From assembly GCF_000166135.1 (NCBI RefSeq), contig NC_014666.1:7192001-7256000 (forward strand): 64,000 nt of DNA, written 5' to 3'. Of this stretch, positions 51,457-59,904 are shown piece by piece; within the stretch, counting starts at the first letter, position 1; every line of letters starts with the position of its first letter. A program made the translations under genes and the position numbers. The DNA comes from Pseudofrankia inefficax (GTDB lineage Bacteria; Actinomycetota; Actinomycetes; Frankiales; Frankiaceae). Under the pieces are notes generated by a model. It did no database searches. It saw only the letters and a program-made list of their open reading frames with translations, and had not been told where the DNA came from.

Positions 51457-52854
51457 TCAGCGGGCGAGCAACTGGCCCCGTGCGGGACGGGGGCCGTCGA
51501 TCCGCTGACCGCGCAGGTAGGTCGCGTGGACCACCCCGTCCAGCGTGCGTCCAGCGTAGGGGGTGAGCGGGTGTCGATGGGCCAGCGTTGCGGCGTCCAC
51601 CACAGCTGAACTTTCGGGGTCGAAGACGACCAGGTCGGCGTCGGCGCCCACGGCGATCCGGCCCTTGTGGCCGAGCCCGGCGTGGTCGGCCGGCCCGGTG
51701 GCCACCCAGCGGGCCAGCTCGGCCAGCCCGTGGCCGCGCCGGCGGGCTCCGGTCCAGACCGCGCGGGGGCCGAGCTGGACCGAGGCGATGCCGCCCCAGG
51801 CCGTGCCGAAGTCGCCGGTGTCGACCGACTTGACGTCGGGGCTCGCCGGCGAGTGGTCGGAGACGACGCCGACGAGCAGGCCCTCGGCCAGCCCGTCCCA
51901 GAGCCGCTCCAGGTTGGCGGCCTCCCGGATCGGCGGCGCGCACTTGAACTCGGTGGCGCCGTCGGGGACCTCCTCGGCGATGAAGCTGAGGTAGTGCGGG
52001 CAGGTCTCGACGGTCAGCGCGAGGCCCTCGTCGCGGGCGGCGAGCACGTCGTCGAGCGCCTCGGCCGCGGCCAGGTGCAGCACGTGCAGCCGCGCCCCGG
52101 TCGCGGCGGACAGCGCGGCCAGCGACGCGATGGCCTCGGTCTCGGCGGCCGGCGGGCGGGAGCGCAGCCAGCTGGCGAACGACCGGCCGGCCGCGGGTGG
52201 CGCCGTGTCGAGGACCGTCGGGGACTCGGCGTGCACGACGGTGAGGGCGCCGAGCCGGGCGGTCACCCGGGCGGCGGCGGCCAGCGCGTCCAGCGAGACG
52301 TGCGGGAACTCCTCGACTCCTGAGGGCGCGAGGAACGCCTTGAAGCCGAACACGCCGGCGTCGTGCAGCTCCGCCAGGTCGCGCAGGTTGTTCGCGTCGG
52401 CGCCGATGATCCCGCCCCAGAACCCGACGTCGACGAAGACCTGCCCGCTGGCCGCGGCCCGCTTCGTCGCGAGCGCGTCGACGGACGTGGTCGGCGGGAT
52501 CGAGTTGAGCGGCATGTCGATGATGGTCGTGACCCCGCCGGCCGCCGCCGCCCTGGTCGCGGTCGCGAAGCCCTCCCAGTGGGTGCGGCCGGGCTCGTTG
52601 ACATGCACGTGCGTGTCGACGGCCCCGGGCAGCAGCGCGAGATCACCGAGATCGGTGACGTGCGCGCCGGGGGGAATCTCGTCCGGCCCGGTGACCGCGG
52701 TGATGCGGCCGCCGGCGACGTGGACGGCTGCCGCGATCACCCCGTCCGGGGTGACGACGCGCCGCGAGCGCAGCACCTCCACCCGCTCCGGCAGCGCGAG
52801 CGGGGTCGGCGCCTCGCCCGCCCGGCCGCCGGGCTCGGTCACGTCAGCCGTCAT
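51457..52854 (-). CDS. allB: Allantoinase
   Basis: The 465-residue cyclic amidohydrolase has metal ligands HVHVNEPGRTHWEGF, a carboxylated Lys in GFKAFL, HAES, HLAAAEA and Asp in VSDHSP. It opens allantoin to allantoate, the step between the two activities of the neighbouring fusion protein. The start after GGAGGGTGG overlaps the end of the xanthine dehydrogenase Mo-subunit gene by 11 bp, indicating coupled translation in the xdh–allantoinase–allantoicase operon. Confidence 0.95.
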   Translation of the reverse strand: MTADVTEPGGRAGEAPTPLALPERVEVLRSRRVVTPDGVIAAAVHVAGGRITAVTGPDEIPPGAHVTDLGDLALLPGAVDTHVHVNEPGRTHWEGFATATRAAAAGGVTTIIDMPLNSIPPTTSVDALATKRAAASGQVFVDVGFWGGIIGADANNLRDLAELHDAGVFGFKAFLAPSGVEEFPHVSLDALAAAARVTARLGALTVVHAESPTVLDTAPPAAGRSFASWLRSRPPAAETEAIASLAALSAATGARLHVLHLAAAEALDDVLAARDEGLALTVETCPHYLSFIAEEVPDGATEFKCAPPIREAANLERLWDGLAEGLLVGVVSDHSPASPDVKSVDTGDFGTAWGGIASVQLGPRAVWTGARRRGHGLAELARWVATGPADHAGLGHKGRIAVGADADLVVFDPESSAVVDAATLAHRHPLTPYAGRTLDGVVHATYLRGQRIDGPRPARGQLLAR

Positions 52855-55414
52855 CGGCCCCACCCTCCAGGTGCGCGGGCAATACCGGTGGGTCGGACGG
52901 CGCCGCCGGCCGGTCCAGCGCGATCGGCGTGTAGACGGTCGTCTCGGTGCGGGCGGCCGCGCTGACGGCCGGTGTCGCCACCAGGTCGCCGGGGCGGACC
53001 GGCACACGGCGCAGGTCCCGTCCGACGGCGTCCCGGATCGCCGCGACGATGGCCGGCGTCGCCGTCCCGGTGGGCGCCTCGCCGACGCCCTTCACCCCGT
53101 ACGGCGCGTCCTGCTGCGGGTAGGTGACCGCGACGAAGTCGAGGTCGGGCACGTCGGCGATCGTGGGCAGCAGGTAGTCGTGGAACGTCGGGTTGGCCAC
53201 CACCCCGTCGACGGTGACCAGCTCCTCCATCACCGCGATGCCCAGGCCCTGGGCGGTGCCGCCCTCGACCTGGCCGAGCAGCGACAACGGGTTGAGCACG
53301 GTCCCGCAGTCCTGGGCGAGCGCCAGCGACACCACCCGTACCAGGCCGAGATCGAGGTCGACGTCGACCACCGCGCGGTGCGCGGCAGCGGCATAGGCGA
53401 CATGCGCGTGGCCCTGGCCGTAGGCGTCCATCGGCTCTGTCTCGCGGTGGCGGTGGGTGAACTCGGCCTCGACCGGCCCGTCGGCCAGCGCCTCGGCGAG
53501 CGGGATGCGCACCCCGACCTCCGGTCCGATGATCTCGCCGTCGCGCAGGCTGAGCACCCGCCGCGGCGCCTCGACGACCGACGGGGGCAGGCCCAGCGAG
53601 CGGGCGACCCGGGCCAGCAGCCGGTCGGCGACGCCGACGCAGGCGCCGCGCACGGCCCCGCCGCTCATCCACGTCTGCCGCGACGCGCTGGTGGAGCCGG
53701 CGCTGCCGATGTCGGTGTCCGCCGGGGCGAGCACGACCTCCTCGACGGCGAGCTCGGTGCGCGCGATCTGCCCGGCGATCGTCACGAAGCCCTGGCCGAC
53801 CTCGGCGCAGGCGGTATGGACCCAGGCCCTGGCCTGGCCGTCCGGGCCGATCTCCAGCCGGGCCCTGGCGACCGCGAAGTCGTCGAAGCCCTCGGAGAAC
53901 AGCAGGTTCTTCACCCCGAGCGCGTAGCCGACGCCACGGCGGACCCGGGACGGGTCGGCCCCGGCCGGCCGGCCCCCGGGCAGCGCCAGCCCGCTGGTCG
54001 CGTCCGGGCTGGCCGGGTCGAGGGCGGGCGGCAGCGGCCGGGCCGCGACCAGCTCGATCAGCTCACGGGCCGGCATCGGGCCGGGGATCGGCTGGCCGGT
54101 CGGCAGGATGTCGCCCGCGGCCAGCGCGTTGCGGGCCCGCAGCTCGACCCGGTCCAGCCCGAGGGCGGCGGCGAGCCGGTCCAGCTGGGCCTCGTGCCCG
54201 AACGTCACCTGCGGGACCCCGAAGCCGCGCATCGCCCCGCACGGCGGGTTGTTCGTGCGGGTGGACGCGCCGTACAGATGGGCGTTCGCCACCCGGTAGG
54301 GACCGGCGGCATGGGTGACGGCGTTCGCGATCACCGCGCGCGACGACGAGGCGTACGCGCCGCCGTCCAGGATGACCCGGGCCTGCACGGCGACCAGCTG
54401 GCCGTCCCGGGTGGCCGAGTGGCGGAACCACATGATCGCCGGATGCCGGTGCGGATGGCCGAGGAACGACTCGACCCGGTCGTAGCCGATCCGGACCGGC
54501 ACGCCGGTGCGCAGGGCCAGCAGCGCGCCGTGGACCTGCAGGGTGACGTCCTCGCGGCCGCCGAACGCGCCGCCGACGCCGGCCAGCGTGAGCCGGACCC
54601 GCTCGTCGGGCAGCCCGAGGCAGGCTGCGATCTGCTCACGGTCGGAATGCAGCCACTGGGTGGCCACCGCCAGCTCGACCCCGCCGTCGGCCGCGGGCGT
54701 GACCAGGGCAGCCTCCGGGGCGAGGAACGCCTGGTCCTGCATGCCGAAGACGTAGGTGTCCTCGACGGCGACGGGCCCGACGAGGTCCGGGTCCGGGCCG
54801 TGGCGCAGGTCGATCGCGCGGAAGACGTTCGGGTGGCCCGAGTAGGCCCAGCCGTCCGGCCCGTACGCGGGGCTGTCCGGATGCAGCGGCTCGGCGCCGG
54901 GCGCCATCGCCGCCTCCGGGTCGACGATCGGCGCGAGCGGCTCGTAGTCGACCCGGATCGCGGCCAGCGCGCGGCGGGCGGTGGCCGCGTCGACGGCGGC
55001 GACCGCGGCGACCGGCTCGCCGGCGTACCGGGCCTCCGTCGACGCGAACACCGGCTGGTCGAGGCCGATCAGACCGTAGGTCGCGACGCCGGGGACGTCC
55101 GCGGCGGTGACGATCGCCGCCACCCCGGGGATCCGGCGCGCGGCGGCGGTGTCGACCGCCCGGATCCGGGCCCGGGCGTGCGGGCTACGCAGGGTACGGG
55201 CGTGCAGCATGCCGGGGCTGGCCAGGTCGCCGGCGTAGGGGAACACCCCGGTCACCTTGGCGGGGCCGTCCGGGCGCAGCGAGGGCGCGCCGATCCGCTC
55301 CCGGCCTGGCGCCGGCAGCGCCGTCGAGGCCGGTTCTCCGGTTCGCCGTACCGCCGGCCGGCCGCCGGCTGGCGAGGCCGGCCCGGAGCCGTTCACCGAT
55401 CCGCCCGCGCTCAC
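52844..55414 (-). CDS. Xanthine dehydrogenase, molybdopterin-binding subunit
   Basis: The 856-residue protein has an N-terminal Gly/Ser/Pro region of about 45 residues, then the aldehyde oxidase/xanthine dehydrogenase fold: GVFPYAGDL, GVGGAFGGRED, MRGFGVPQ, and the C-terminal GVKGVGEAP with the catalytic Glu. Together with the 2Fe-2S and FAD subunits it oxidises hypoxanthine/xanthine to urate. The GTG start overlaps the 2Fe-2S subunit stop (GTGA). The gene order FAD, 2Fe-2S, Mo, allantoinase supports purine rather than CO or nicotinate substrates. Confidence 0.93.
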   Translation of the reverse strand: MSAGGSVNGSGPASPAGGRPAVRRTGEPASTALPAPGRERIGAPSLRPDGPAKVTGVFPYAGDLASPGMLHARTLRSPHARARIRAVDTAAARRIPGVAAIVTAADVPGVATYGLIGLDQPVFASTEARYAGEPVAAVAAVDAATARRALAAIRVDYEPLAPIVDPEAAMAPGAEPLHPDSPAYGPDGWAYSGHPNVFRAIDLRHGPDPDLVGPVAVEDTYVFGMQDQAFLAPEAALVTPAADGGVELAVATQWLHSDREQIAACLGLPDERVRLTLAGVGGAFGGREDVTLQVHGALLALRTGVPVRIGYDRVESFLGHPHRHPAIMWFRHSATRDGQLVAVQARVILDGGAYASSSRAVIANAVTHAAGPYRVANAHLYGASTRTNNPPCGAMRGFGVPQVTFGHEAQLDRLAAALGLDRVELRARNALAAGDILPTGQPIPGPMPARELIELVAARPLPPALDPASPDATSGLALPGGRPAGADPSRVRRGVGYALGVKNLLFSEGFDDFAVARARLEIGPDGQARAWVHTACAEVGQGFVTIAGQIARTELAVEEVVLAPADTDIGSAGSTSASRQTWMSGGAVRGACVGVADRLLARVARSLGLPPSVVEAPRRVLSLRDGEIIGPEVGVRIPLAEALADGPVEAEFTHRHRETEPMDAYGQGHAHVAYAAAAHRAVVDVDLDLGLVRVVSLALAQDCGTVLNPLSLLGQVEGGTAQGLGIAVMEELVTVDGVVANPTFHDYLLPTIADVPDLDFVAVTYPQQDAPYGVKGVGEAPTGTATPAIVAAIRDAVGRDLRRVPVRPGDLVATPAVSAAARTETTVYTPIALDRPAAPSDPPVLPAHLEGGADDG

Positions 55415-56016
55415 GGCCGGTCCGCCAGCTCGGCCTGGACGGCCCGGACCGCGGCGAGGATCCGGCCGTAGCCGGTGCAGCGGCAGATGTTGCCGGCGAG
55501 GGCCTCGCGGATCTCCCCCTCGGTCGCGTCCGGCCGTCGGCCGAGCAGGTCGGTGACGGCGACGACGAAGCCGGGCGTACAGAACCCGCACTGGACCGCG
55601 CCGTCCCGCAGGAACGCGGCCTGCACGGCTGGCCCGAGGCCGTCCGCCGGCAGGCCGGCCAGGGTCGTCACCCGTGCGTCGACCGCGTCCGCGGCGAGCA
55701 CCGTGCAGGCGGCGACGACCTTCTCGTCGAGCAGCACCGAGCACGAGCCGCACCGGCCCTGTTCGCAGCCGTCCTTGACGCTGGTGATCCCGAGCCGCTC
55801 GCGCAGGACGGCCAGCAGCGAGTCCGCGAGGGCCGCGCCGGAGATGGCCCGCAGCGTGCCGTCGACGCGTAGGTGATAGATGGCGGCCATCGGGTCCGCC
55901 TCCCCGTCGAACAGGTCGTCGCCGGCCGGCGCGGCACTGGAGCGGTCCAGTACCCGGCGGCCGGGCGCCGCGGCGCCCTGGTCCTGTCTGGGGGTGGGGT
56001 CGGTTCCCGCCGTCAC
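55411..56016 (-). CDS. Xanthine dehydrogenase, 2Fe-2S subunit
   Basis: The 201-residue protein has two [2Fe-2S] sites: a ferredoxin-like CEQGRCGSCSVLL…CTV site and a C-terminal CGFCTPG…NICRCTGYG site. Electrons pass from the Mo centre through these clusters to FAD. An N-terminal extension of about 45 residues precedes the usual start. GTG was chosen because it overlaps the FAD-subunit stop (GTGA). MAAIYHLRV about 43 codons later is the alternative. Confidence 0.93.
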   Translation of the reverse strand: MTAGTDPTPRQDQGAAAPGRRVLDRSSAAPAGDDLFDGEADPMAAIYHLRVDGTLRAISGAALADSLLAVLRERLGITSVKDGCEQGRCGSCSVLLDEKVVAACTVLAADAVDARVTTLAGLPADGLGPAVQAAFLRDGAVQCGFCTPGFVVAVTDLLGRRPDATEGEIREALAGNICRCTGYGRILAAVRAVQAELADRP

Positions 56017-56942
56017 GCCGTCCCCGTTCCGCGCGTGCCGTCGCCGTCCGCGCCACCGCGGGCGCCGCTGTCGCTGTCGCCGCTCGCGGCGGCCAGCGCC
56101 CGGGCCAGTGCCCGGGACGCGAGCACCCCGGCGGCGTGCCACCGGTAGTCAGCCGGGTCCCGCGGACCGGCCGGCAACTGCTCGGGGGCCTCCTGAGCCG
56201 CCAGGGCGACCAGCTCACCAAACCGCTGGGCGACGCCGGCCCCGGACGGCAGCGGCGCCGACCAGTCGATCTCGCCGGCCGCGAAGTCCTCGGCGTCGCC
56301 CGGCCGCAGCCGGCCGGTCGTGACGCCGCCGATGGCGCAGCGGATCCGTCCCGCGGCCCCGTCGACGACCAGGGCACAGTTCAGCAGAGCCGGGTAGGCC
56401 GCCTGACGGCCCCCGATCTTCAGGAAGACCTGGGGCCCGCGGGTCACCGGGACGCGCACGGCGGTCACCAGCTCGCCGCGCCGCCGGCCGGTGGCCAGGA
56501 AGCCGACCAACGGCACGGCGCGCGAGCCGGCGCGGGCCGAGCGGGTGAGCACCTCGGCGTCGACGGCGGTGAGGAACGTCAGCAGGTCACCACGCGGGTT
56601 CGCCGAGCCGAGCGCGCCGCCGACCGTGCCGGTGTTGCGGATCTGCGCGGAGCCGACGGCGCGGGCGGCCGCGGCCAGGCCAGGCGCCGGTTCCCAGTCG
56701 GCGAGCTCGGCATAGGTCACGCCGGCACCGATCGTCAGCCGGTCCGGGGCGACGCCACGGGCCCGCAGCTCCAGGACGCGGCGCAGCGCGACGAGCGCCC
56801 GCGGCCGGCGCAGGCCGGCACGCAGCGCCGGGACGAGGTCGGTCCCGCCGGCGAGCAGCTCCACGTCGCCGACCTCGGCGAGCATCCGGACCGCCTCACC
56901 GACCGTGCCGGGCCGGTGCAGCACGGCCGTGGCGCCTGTCAC
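56013..56942 (-). CDS. Xanthine dehydrogenase, FAD-binding subunit
   Basis: The 309-residue FAD domain has LLAGGTDLVPALRAG and the second FAD motif GTVGGALGSANPRGD. It is the first gene of the xdh operon, starting with GTG behind GAGGGGAG. A Gly/Ser/Asp-rich tail precedes the overlap with the 2Fe-2S subunit. It is divergent from the Rieske oxygenase with about 330 bp between. Confidence 0.92.
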   Translation of the reverse strand: MTGATAVLHRPGTVGEAVRMLAEVGDVELLAGGTDLVPALRAGLRRPRALVALRRVLELRARGVAPDRLTIGAGVTYAELADWEPAPGLAAAARAVGSAQIRNTGTVGGALGSANPRGDLLTFLTAVDAEVLTRSARAGSRAVPLVGFLATGRRRGELVTAVRVPVTRGPQVFLKIGGRQAAYPALLNCALVVDGAAGRIRCAIGGVTTGRLRPGDAEDFAAGEIDWSAPLPSGAGVAQRFGELVALAAQEAPEQLPAGPRDPADYRWHAAGVLASRALARALAAASGDSDSGARGGADGDGTRGTGTA

Positions 56943-57275
56943 CTGGCTCCCCTCTCGCCTGTCACTCCCCGTCAGTACAGCTCGGGACCGCCGCGCGCAC
57001 CATGACCACCACGTCACGCGGCTGGGCCGTCGGTCACCGTCCGACCGGCCCGGCGCCGAACGCGGCCGGCGGCGCGGGCACCGCGCGGCCGAACCGGCCC
57101 GAATGCCGCCAACCGGCCCCAACGACCCGCGCTGCGACGATAGGACCCGCAGGTTACGAGCATGTTCAGGACCAACTCTCACTGAGTGTTACCTCGCACC
57201 GGGCCCTCGGGAAACGGCGACGCCATGTGGGCAGAGGATGATGTGCTGGGCGCTCCGCGAGGAAGGGTGGTGTAC
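56943..57275. promoter_or_regulatory. Divergent control region xdh / Rieske oxygenase
   Basis: This 333-bp gap must hold promoters for the xdh–allantoinase operon (leftward) and the Rieske gene (rightward). An AT-richer stretch with an ACTCTCACTGAGTG partial palindrome lies near 57174-57187. No specific promoter boxes could be assigned with confidence. Confidence 0.35.
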
Positions 57276-58391
57276 GTGTCGCTCCGTCTGACGAACACGG
57301 ATCCGGCGTTGCGGCATGGCTGGCACCCGGTGGCGCTGTCCACCGAGCTCGGCGACGAACCACTCGCGGTGCGCCTGCTCGGCGAGCCGTGGGTGCTCGC
57401 CCGCCTGAACGGCGTGCTCACCGCGTTCGAGGACCGCTGCCCGCACCGCCTCGCGCCGCTGTCGGCCGGGCGGGTCGACGGCGAGACGCTGGTCTGCCCG
57501 TACCACGGCTGGCGGTACGCCGCGGACGGTGGCTGCACGCTCGTTCCGGCCCTCGGCCCGGGTGTCCCGGCTCCTCGGCGTGCCCGCGCCACCACCGCCT
57601 GGGGTGTCACGGAGCGCCACGGCCTTGTCTGGATCGCCCCCGACGAGCCGTTCGCCGAGATCCTCGCCCTGCCCGAGGCGGGTGAGGACGGGTTCGACTC
57701 GACGTGGCTGGAGCCCGCGCGCTCGACCGCCGCCGCCGGGCTGCTCGCCGACAACTTCCTCGACACCGCGCATTTCCCGTTCGTGCACGCCGCCACCATC
57801 GGCGACGTCGGTGAGGACATGCTGGTGCCGCCCTACCGGGTGGACGCCGACGGGGACGGCTTCCGCGTCGTCATGGAGCAGGACGTCTCCAACCCGGAGG
57901 ACCCGGGGGTCGCGGCCGGCCTGCGCCCGCTGGTGCAGCGCCGGGTGTCGACCTACGTGTTCCGCCCGCCGTTCATGCTGCGGCTGCGGATGGAGTACCC
58001 GGACGCGGGGATCATCAACGCCATCCTGTTCTGCCTGCAGCCCGAGGACGACGGCGCGAGCCGGGTCTACACCCGGCTGATGCGCAACGACCTCGGCGGG
58101 GACACGGCCCGGCTGGCCGAGGCGGCCCGGTTCGAGCAGGCGATCCTCGACGAGGACCTGGCTCTGCAGCACCGGTTCGCCGTCGACGGGCTGCCGCTGA
58201 TCAGCGGGGACGGTGACCTGGCCGAGGAGGTGCACGTCCGGGCCGACGCCGCCGGGGTGGCGCTGCGCCGGGTGCTCGCCGCCTTCCTCACCCGGGCCGC
58301 CCGCTACCCGCGCCGGGCCGCCGCCGGGGCCGAGCCGGACGGCCGCTTCACCCGCGCGCCGCGACGCCCACCGACCCGCGCCGGCCGTTGA
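57276..58391 (+). CDS. Rieske-type non-haem iron oxygenase (alpha subunit-like)
   Basis: The 371-residue protein has the Rieske [2Fe-2S] motif CPHRLAPL…CPYHGW (CxH…CxxH) at about residues 50-75. The catalytic domain follows, with the mononuclear iron site DNFLDTAHFPFVH (two His plus a later Asp expected). It hydroxylates an organic substrate using O2 and electrons from a separate reductase, which is not in the window. The GTG start follows AGGAAGGG; longer in-frame starts lack that spacing. Being divergent from xdh inside a purine locus lacking urate oxidase makes a purine-related substrate worth testing, but this is inference. Confidence 0.85.
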   Translation: MSLRLTNTDPALRHGWHPVALSTELGDEPLAVRLLGEPWVLARLNGVLTAFEDRCPHRLAPLSAGRVDGETLVCPYHGWRYAADGGCTLVPALGPGVPAPRRARATTAWGVTERHGLVWIAPDEPFAEILALPEAGEDGFDSTWLEPARSTAAAGLLADNFLDTAHFPFVHAATIGDVGEDMLVPPYRVDADGDGFRVVMEQDVSNPEDPGVAAGLRPLVQRRVSTYVFRPPFMLRLRMEYPDAGIINAILFCLQPEDDGASRVYTRLMRNDLGGDTARLAEAARFEQAILDEDLALQHRFAVDGLPLISGDGDLAEEVHVRADAAGVALRRVLAAFLTRAARYPRRAAAGAEPDGRFTRAPRRPPTRAGR

Positions 58392-58553
58392 CATTCGTCT
58401 GACAGATCCTCGTCAGCACCCGAGACTGGGAGTAACGTCAGCCGAACGGTCAAGATCGACCGAAGGCGGCGTCCCAACCAGGCGAGCGCCTATGCGGGAC
58501 GAGCGTCGGACACGCGGCTTCGCAAGAGCCGCTCTTCTTTCAGGTGGCACCCT

Positions 58554-59840
58554 GTGCGAAACGCTGATGGCGCCCCGGGCGGCCAGGGAACGCCCGCCTG
58601 CCCGGTGACCGGGGCGGTCGACGTCACCGGTCGGGTCGTGCCCGGCGCTTCGTGGGCGGACCTGGACCCGGTCGAGTTCGACCGGCTGCGCCGCCTCATC
58701 GGGGCCGCCCGGGAGAAGGCCGACCAGCGGCTCGCCGTTCTCGACGACCTGGCGCTGGCCCGCGAGCTCGGCGTGGTGCGCCTGGCCGCGCCGGAGGGCG
58801 CCACGGACGGGTCCGAGCCGAACGGGCCGTCGGCCGAGGGCGCGGACCCGGCGCGGGTCGAGATCCTGCTCGCCGGGCTGCTGCTGTTCGGCCGGCCGGA
58901 GGCGCTGCGCAGGCTCGCGCCGACCCACGAGGCCGCCATTCAGGTCTTCGACCGGATCGACGGGCTGGCGACCGGGACCAACGTGTTCCTGCGCTGGCCG
59001 CTGCTGCGGCTGGTCGAGGAGTTCCTGGCCCGGTTCCGGGAGCTGAACCCGAACCGCGAGGTGCGCTTCGACCTGGTCCGGATGCGGGTGCCGGTGTACT
59101 CGGAGGCCGCGTTCCGGGAGGCGCTCGCCAACGCCCTCATCCACCGCGACTACACCGCGCCGGGCGCGGTGCACGTCCAGTGGTCCGAGGACCAGATCAT
59201 CGTCTCGAACCCGTCCGGCCTCCCGGCCGGGATCACGGTGGACACCCTGCTGTCGGCGCCGCCGAGCCCGCGCAACCCCCTGCTCGCCGACGCGTTCCGC
59301 CGGGCCGGCCTGGTCGCGCGCACCGGTCGGGGCATCGGCCAGATCTGGCGGGAGCAGCTGCGCCACGGGCACGCGCCGCCCGACCACGGCCGCAGCGGTG
59401 ATCACGCCGTGGTCGTGGTCCTCCCGGGCGGGCGGCCGGACCTGGGGTTCGCCCGGTTCGTGCTCATGCACGAGCTGGTCGGCCGGCCGCTGTCCCTGCC
59501 CGAGCTGCAGATCATCAACCGAATGCGCCGGCAGCCGCGCCTGCGGACCGAGGAGGTCGCGCAGATGCTGGCCGTCTCGAAGACGGAGGCCCGCCGGGCG
59601 CTGTTCCGGATGGTCCGCGCCGGCCTCGTCGAGATCGAGAACGCGGCCACGCCACGGCGTTCCTGGACGTTGTCCGACTACACCCAGCGGGCGTTGCGGG
59701 ACTCCGCCGCCGCCGTCGCCACCGGGGAGGCGGTCGCCGCCGGAGCCGAGGCGCCGGCGGGCGCAGCCGCCGGCGGCCCGGACCTGGCGAAGGCGCCGCC
59801 CACAGACAAGGCCGCCCCGCCCGCCGAGGCCGCGGGCTGA
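58554..59840 (+). CDS. RecG-like GHKL regulator lacking the N-terminal AlbA_2 domain
   Basis: The 428-residue protein has a GHKL ATPase-like core of the RecG-like transcriptional regulator family: AGLLLFGRPEALRRLAPT, EALANALIHRDYTAPGAVHVQW, VSNPSGLPAGI and ARTGRGIGQI. A winged-helix region follows (LRTEEVAQMLAVSKTEARRALFRMVRAGLVEIE), then an Ala/Pro/Gly tail. Family members normally begin with an AlbA_2 (Schlafen-type) DNA-binding domain of about 120-150 residues, which is absent here. The gap upstream is only 160 bp. The start is GTG behind AGGTGG. It follows the Rieske gene and may regulate the locus. Confidence 0.78.
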   Translation: MRNADGAPGGQGTPACPVTGAVDVTGRVVPGASWADLDPVEFDRLRRLIGAAREKADQRLAVLDDLALARELGVVRLAAPEGATDGSEPNGPSAEGADPARVEILLAGLLLFGRPEALRRLAPTHEAAIQVFDRIDGLATGTNVFLRWPLLRLVEEFLARFRELNPNREVRFDLVRMRVPVYSEAAFREALANALIHRDYTAPGAVHVQWSEDQIIVSNPSGLPAGITVDTLLSAPPSPRNPLLADAFRRAGLVARTGRGIGQIWREQLRHGHAPPDHGRSGDHAVVVVLPGGRPDLGFARFVLMHELVGRPLSLPELQIINRMRRQPRLRTEEVAQMLAVSKTEARRALFRMVRAGLVEIENAATPRRSWTLSDYTQRALRDSAAAVATGEAVAAGAEAPAGAAAGGPDLAKAPPTDKAAPPAEAAG

Positions 59841-59904
59841 GCTGACCCGGCCGGGTGCCGGCCGGCTCGGGTAGGCGGCCACCTCTCGCGGACCGGCCCC
59901 CGAG

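Noticed and set aside
52130-55471. Long plus-strand frame of 1113 codons opposite xanthine dehydrogenase and allantoinase
   Set aside because: The translation is Arg/Asp/Gly-rich without domains and mirrors the codon bias of the real minus-strand genes; it is an antisense shadow.
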